Positions 60,676-64,000 of a DNA stretch of 64,000 bases are shown here, one piece after another. The notes under the pieces are model-generated. The model was not told the DNA's origin. It searched no databases and saw only the letters and a program-made list of their open reading frames with translations. The DNA is from Akkermansia muciniphila (GTDB taxonomy: Bacteria; Verrucomicrobiota; Verrucomicrobiia; Verrucomicrobiales; V1-33), in assembly GCA_945861415.1 (NCBI GenBank), contig CAMAUV010000009.1, forward strand, positions 1-64,000, written 5' to 3'. Within the stretch, counting starts at the first letter, position 1. Each line of letters opens with the position of its first letter. A program made the position numbers and the translations under genes.

Positions 60676-60875
60676 TTTTCGCGGGGTGTAATGCGGACCT
60701 GCCAGTCCGGTCCGTGAGCGGTAGCCCGTTCCCGGAAACTGGCTCCATTCCTGTCCAAAATCCAGTTGCCGCCGAGGGGCGGCGCTCCTAGGCTTGCTGC
60801 TCTTCCTGCGGGGCGGATTCCTTTCCTACCCGCTGGATCACTTTTCCCATCAATCTCCACTTTCCGCCTTCAACC

Positions 60876-62741
60876 ATGCTCGAGACCTTCCGCAAGCACC
60901 ACAAAGTCATGATGATCGTCGTCGCGGCGATCGTGATTGTCGCCTTTACGTTCCTCTATTCGCCAACTCGCGATACCTTCGGCCGGGGAGGTGGCACAGT
61001 GGCTACGCTCAACGGCGAGGCTCTCACGGGAAATGATGCCGAAGCGCTTTTCCGGCAACTCGGCATGGCCGGCCAACTCTCGATGATGGGTGGCGGCACG
61101 GGTGGTCAGGACATTATGACGGATTTTGGCGGCATGGCATGGCAGGGCCGGGTGTTCGGAGGCATCTCCCAAATCGTCGACCTACTACAGCCGAAAGACC
61201 GGAACGAGATGGATCTGGATGGTCCTCTGAACGTGGCCCTCCTGCGCCAGGAGGGCCTGCGTCTCGGTGTGGATGTCGAACGGGAGGACCTCGAGAAGGC
61301 CATTAAGGACCTCGGAGCCTTCAAAACCAATAATGCTTTCGATGACTCCAAGCTCAACAGCTTCCTCGACAGCGGAGCCCACGGTGACCGCCCCACCACG
61401 GAATCCAAACTCTTGACGGTCGTGCGCGATGCGCTGCTCTATCAGCGGCTGGGAGAACTAGTCGGCGGCACATGGTCTCCGTCTCAGGCCAAAGTGGATA
61501 ATTCCTACGCCCAGCAAAATACTCGGACTACCGCGCAGACCGCTCTCGTGGAGAAGAAGAGCTACGAGAATCAAACCGTCAGCGACGAAGACGTCAAGAA
61601 ATACTACGACGAGGAGAAGGCCAAGCAGGACGTCATCAATTCCGACGACAAGGAACCCAAGCCCGGAGCGGATGCTTCCCTGCTCACCGAGGAAAAGCGG
61701 ACGGTGAAATACGTGGTGACTACCGCCGTTAAGCCGCTCGATGCGCCCATCGCCCCCATCCCGCCGACTCCTGTCCCGCCGCTGGAAGATACCAGCAAGC
61801 TTCCGGAAGACCAAAAGAAGGCCAAAGAGGAGGAGCACAAAAAGCTCACGGATGACTACAATGCCAAAAATACTGAGTATGATGCTAAGGTCGCTGAGCA
61901 CACCAAGGCTCTCGAAGCGCACGCCGCCAAGGTGAAAGAAACCGAAGAGGCTAAAAAGCAGTGGCTGGAGAATCTCAGCAATTTCAGTTCCGCCCTCGCC
62001 GATACCGACGCCCGCAATGACAAGAGCTTTGAGGAAGTTGCCAAAGAATTCAAACTGGAAGCCAAAACCGCCACCTTTACCCGCACAACCCTCCCGGATG
62101 ATCTCAAGGCTACCGTTGTAACCCCTGTCCCGACGCCCGGCCGTGCTCCGCAGAGCGCCGCTTTCAATCCCGCCGACGGTATCTTCGCTTCCGGAGAAGG
62201 CAATGACGACATAGCCAGCCCTCAAGACCAGAGTCTCTTCTGCATTTGGGTGGTAGAAGACATTGAAGCTCCTGCCATGAAGCCACTGGAGGAAGTGAAA
62301 GCCGCCGTCTCTGAGAAGCTCAAAACGGACAAGATCAACGCCGCGCTCAAGGCCGCCGGAGACGATGCCCGTTCTAAAATGATGGAGGCGCTGAAAGGCG
62401 GAAAGCCCTTTAAGGAAGCCGCCACGGCAGCAGCCCTCAATGCTGTAGAGGTGCCCCCTTTCTCCAACAAGAAGCCTGTTTCGGAGGCTGCTCCGAATGG
62501 TTCCATCATCAAGAGCATCGCTGATGCGCTGAACAAAGGTGACCTCTCCGAAGCCGTCACAGTCCCTGAGGGCCTGCTTTTCGTCTTCGTGGAGAAGAAG
62601 GATCTGCCGAACGATCCCAAAATGGCTGATAATAAGAAGAACATGATCACCAGCCAGTCTATGAAGGGATCGGACAGCCCGCTGTTCCGCGCGTGGTTCC
62701 TTGCCCGCCGCAGCGCGGCTACGGCGGTGACCATGGAGTAA
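60876..62741 (+). CDS. SurA_N/PpiD-like periplasmic folding protein
   Basis: Single N-terminal TM, TVATLNGEALTGNDAEALFRQL (SurA N-terminal pattern), long charged helical middle. Confidence 0.75.
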   Translation: MLETFRKHHKVMMIVVAAIVIVAFTFLYSPTRDTFGRGGGTVATLNGEALTGNDAEALFRQLGMAGQLSMMGGGTGGQDIMTDFGGMAWQGRVFGGISQIVDLLQPKDRNEMDLDGPLNVALLRQEGLRLGVDVEREDLEKAIKDLGAFKTNNAFDDSKLNSFLDSGAHGDRPTTESKLLTVVRDALLYQRLGELVGGTWSPSQAKVDNSYAQQNTRTTAQTALVEKKSYENQTVSDEDVKKYYDEEKAKQDVINSDDKEPKPGADASLLTEEKRTVKYVVTTAVKPLDAPIAPIPPTPVPPLEDTSKLPEDQKKAKEEEHKKLTDDYNAKNTEYDAKVAEHTKALEAHAAKVKETEEAKKQWLENLSNFSSALADTDARNDKSFEEVAKEFKLEAKTATFTRTTLPDDLKATVVTPVPTPGRAPQSAAFNPADGIFASGEGNDDIASPQDQSLFCIWVVEDIEAPAMKPLEEVKAAVSEKLKTDKINAALKAAGDDARSKMMEALKGGKPFKEAATAAALNAVEVPPFSNKKPVSEAAPNGSIIKSIADALNKGDLSEAVTVPEGLLFVFVEKKDLPNDPKMADNKKNMITSQSMKGSDSPLFRAWFLARRSAATAVTME

Positions 62742-62745
62742 GGTC

Positions 62746-63105
62746 ATGGACGAGCATCCTCCCCAATTACAGGCCCTGCTGGATGACGCCAGCGGTGCGG
62801 TAGCTCTGGGGGATGTGGAGGATGCCGCTGCGCTATTCCGCAAAGCTGCGGAAGAGGATCCTCTTTGCTTTGATGCGTGGCACGGACTGGGTATGTCTCT
62901 CATGCGCGCCGGGGATCTCAAAGGTGCGGTGGGCGCTGCCATGATGGCCACTGACCTGCAGCCCAACGACCTGCTTGCATGGACCAGCCTTTCCCAAATC
63001 CACGTCAAAATGGGAGACATCGCCGGAGCCGAGGAAGCCAAAGCCAACGCCCGAATTTTGGGCCTTGGCGGACGCATTTTGAAGGACGCGCCGTCCGGTG
63101 TCTAA
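62746..63105 (+). CDS. TPR repeat protein
   Basis: ALGDVEDAAALFRKAAEEDPLCFDAWHGLGMSLMRAGDLKGAVGAAMMATDLQPNDLLAWTSLSQIHVKMGDIAGAEEAKANA. Confidence 0.85.
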   Translation: MDEHPPQLQALLDDASGAVALGDVEDAAALFRKAAEEDPLCFDAWHGLGMSLMRAGDLKGAVGAAMMATDLQPNDLLAWTSLSQIHVKMGDIAGAEEAKANARILGLGGRILKDAPSGV

Positions 63106-63138
63106 CGGAGAGAGTATAACTGGTGCCGCCGGCGCGGG

Positions 63139-64000
63139 TTACGCGGGGATCAGTTCCGCTACGGCATCGCGCTCTTCTTTCAGTTCGTTGATGGTGATGT
63201 TAATCTTGCCCTTCGCGAAGTCCGAATGGCTGAGGCCCTGCACGATTTCATGCTTCCTGCCGTCGGTGTGAATGGGATAGCCGACGATGAGGCCCTTTTC
63301 GATTCCGTAGCTGCCATCGCTGGGCACGCAGACGCTCGTCCAGTCACCCGCAGGGGTTGGGGTAGTGAGGCTCCGCACGGTATCCACCACGGCATTGGCG
63401 GCACTGGCCGCGCTGCTGCTGCCGCGCGCGGCGATAATGGCCGTCCCGCGCTTTTGCACAGTTTCGATAAACGACCCGCGCAGCCAGTCGTGATCACTGA
63501 TCACATCCGTAGCGGGCTTGCCGCCGATCTTTGCGTTGAAGAAATCGGGATACTGCGTGGAGGAGTGGTTACCCCAGATTGCCATGTTGGTCACAGCGCT
63601 GCTATGAATGCCGGCCTTCGCGGCGAGTTGGCTCTTGGCACGGTTTTCGTCGAGCCGGGTCATGGCGAACCAGCGGTCGGCTGAGAGGTCCCGCGCATTG
63701 TTCATGGCGATGAGGCAGTTGGTATTACAGGGGTTGCCTACCACGAGGACACGCACGTCCGCTGCGGCATTGCGCTGGATGGCCTGTCCCTGGCCGATGA
63801 AGATTTTGCCGTTAATGTTGAGTAGGTCCTTGCGTTCCATGCCGGCTTTGCGCGGCACCGAACCGACCAGTAGCGACCAGTTAACGCCGCGAAACGCCTC
63901 GTCCATGTTTGCCGTAGCCACAACTCCCTGCAGGAGCGGAAAAGCGCAGTCATCAAGTTCCATGACCACGCCATTGAGCGCCGGAAGAGCCGGCTCGATT
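63139..64000 (-). CDS. mdh: Malate dehydrogenase, partial (N-terminus beyond window)
   Basis: [58 protein letters not shown]. Confidence 0.95.
   Translation of the reverse strand, partial: IEPALPALNGVVMELDDCAFPLLQGVVATANMDEAFRGVNWSLLVGSVPRKAGMERKDLLNINGKIFIGQGQAIQRNAAADVRVLVVGNPCNTNCLIAMNNARDLSADRWFAMTRLDENRAKSQLAAKAGIHSSAVTNMAIWGNHSSTQYPDFFNAKIGGKPATDVISDHDWLRGSFIETVQKRGTAIIAARGSSSAASAANAVVDTVRSLTTPTPAGDWTSVCVPSDGSYGIEKGLIVGYPIHTDGRKHEIVQGLSHSDFAKGKINITINELKEERDAVAELIPA

Noticed and set aside
61458-63077. 539-aa minus-strand ORF antisense to SurA-like and TPR genes
   Set aside because: Spans two well-supported plus-strand genes; low-complexity antisense translation.

Overview
This 64 kb window looks like a Verrucomicrobia-type chromosome segment (inferred from gene content, not checked by search). 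Its core is a co-directional respiratory supercluster at about 5.5-26.3 kb: a complete Alternative Complex III (actABCDEF), then a small membrane protein, a CcoN-like and a CcoO-like protein, a monoheme cytochrome c, a full aa3-type oxidase (SU I, III, IV, II plus two tiny membrane proteins), and heme A/copper assembly genes (ctaA, ctaB, sco, DUF420). Other recognisable blocks are mreBCD-PBP2-RNase G, a pyruvate dehydrogenase operon (E2/E1beta/E1alpha), pyrR-pyrB, ResB/CcsA cytochrome c maturation, SurA-like/TPR genes, a 2.3-kaa secreted metzincin with Calx-beta repeats, one tRNA-Arg(CCG), a decayed ParE-type toxin-antitoxin pair, an IS3-type end at the left edge, and part of mdh at the right edge. 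Strongest leads: (1) an unannotated apparent selenoprotein at 49335-50279 (-), where an in-frame TGA forms a UxxC motif in a secreted thioredoxin-fold protein and is followed by a bacterial-SECIS-like hairpin; (2) a CcoN homologue in which every canonical heme and CuB ligand position appears to be replaced, paired with a CcoO-like protein whose axial Met appears to be Cys; (3) COX II carrying a C-terminal type-1 copper domain; (4) COX III carrying an insertion of about 300 aa; (5) a near-perfect palindrome just upstream of actA.
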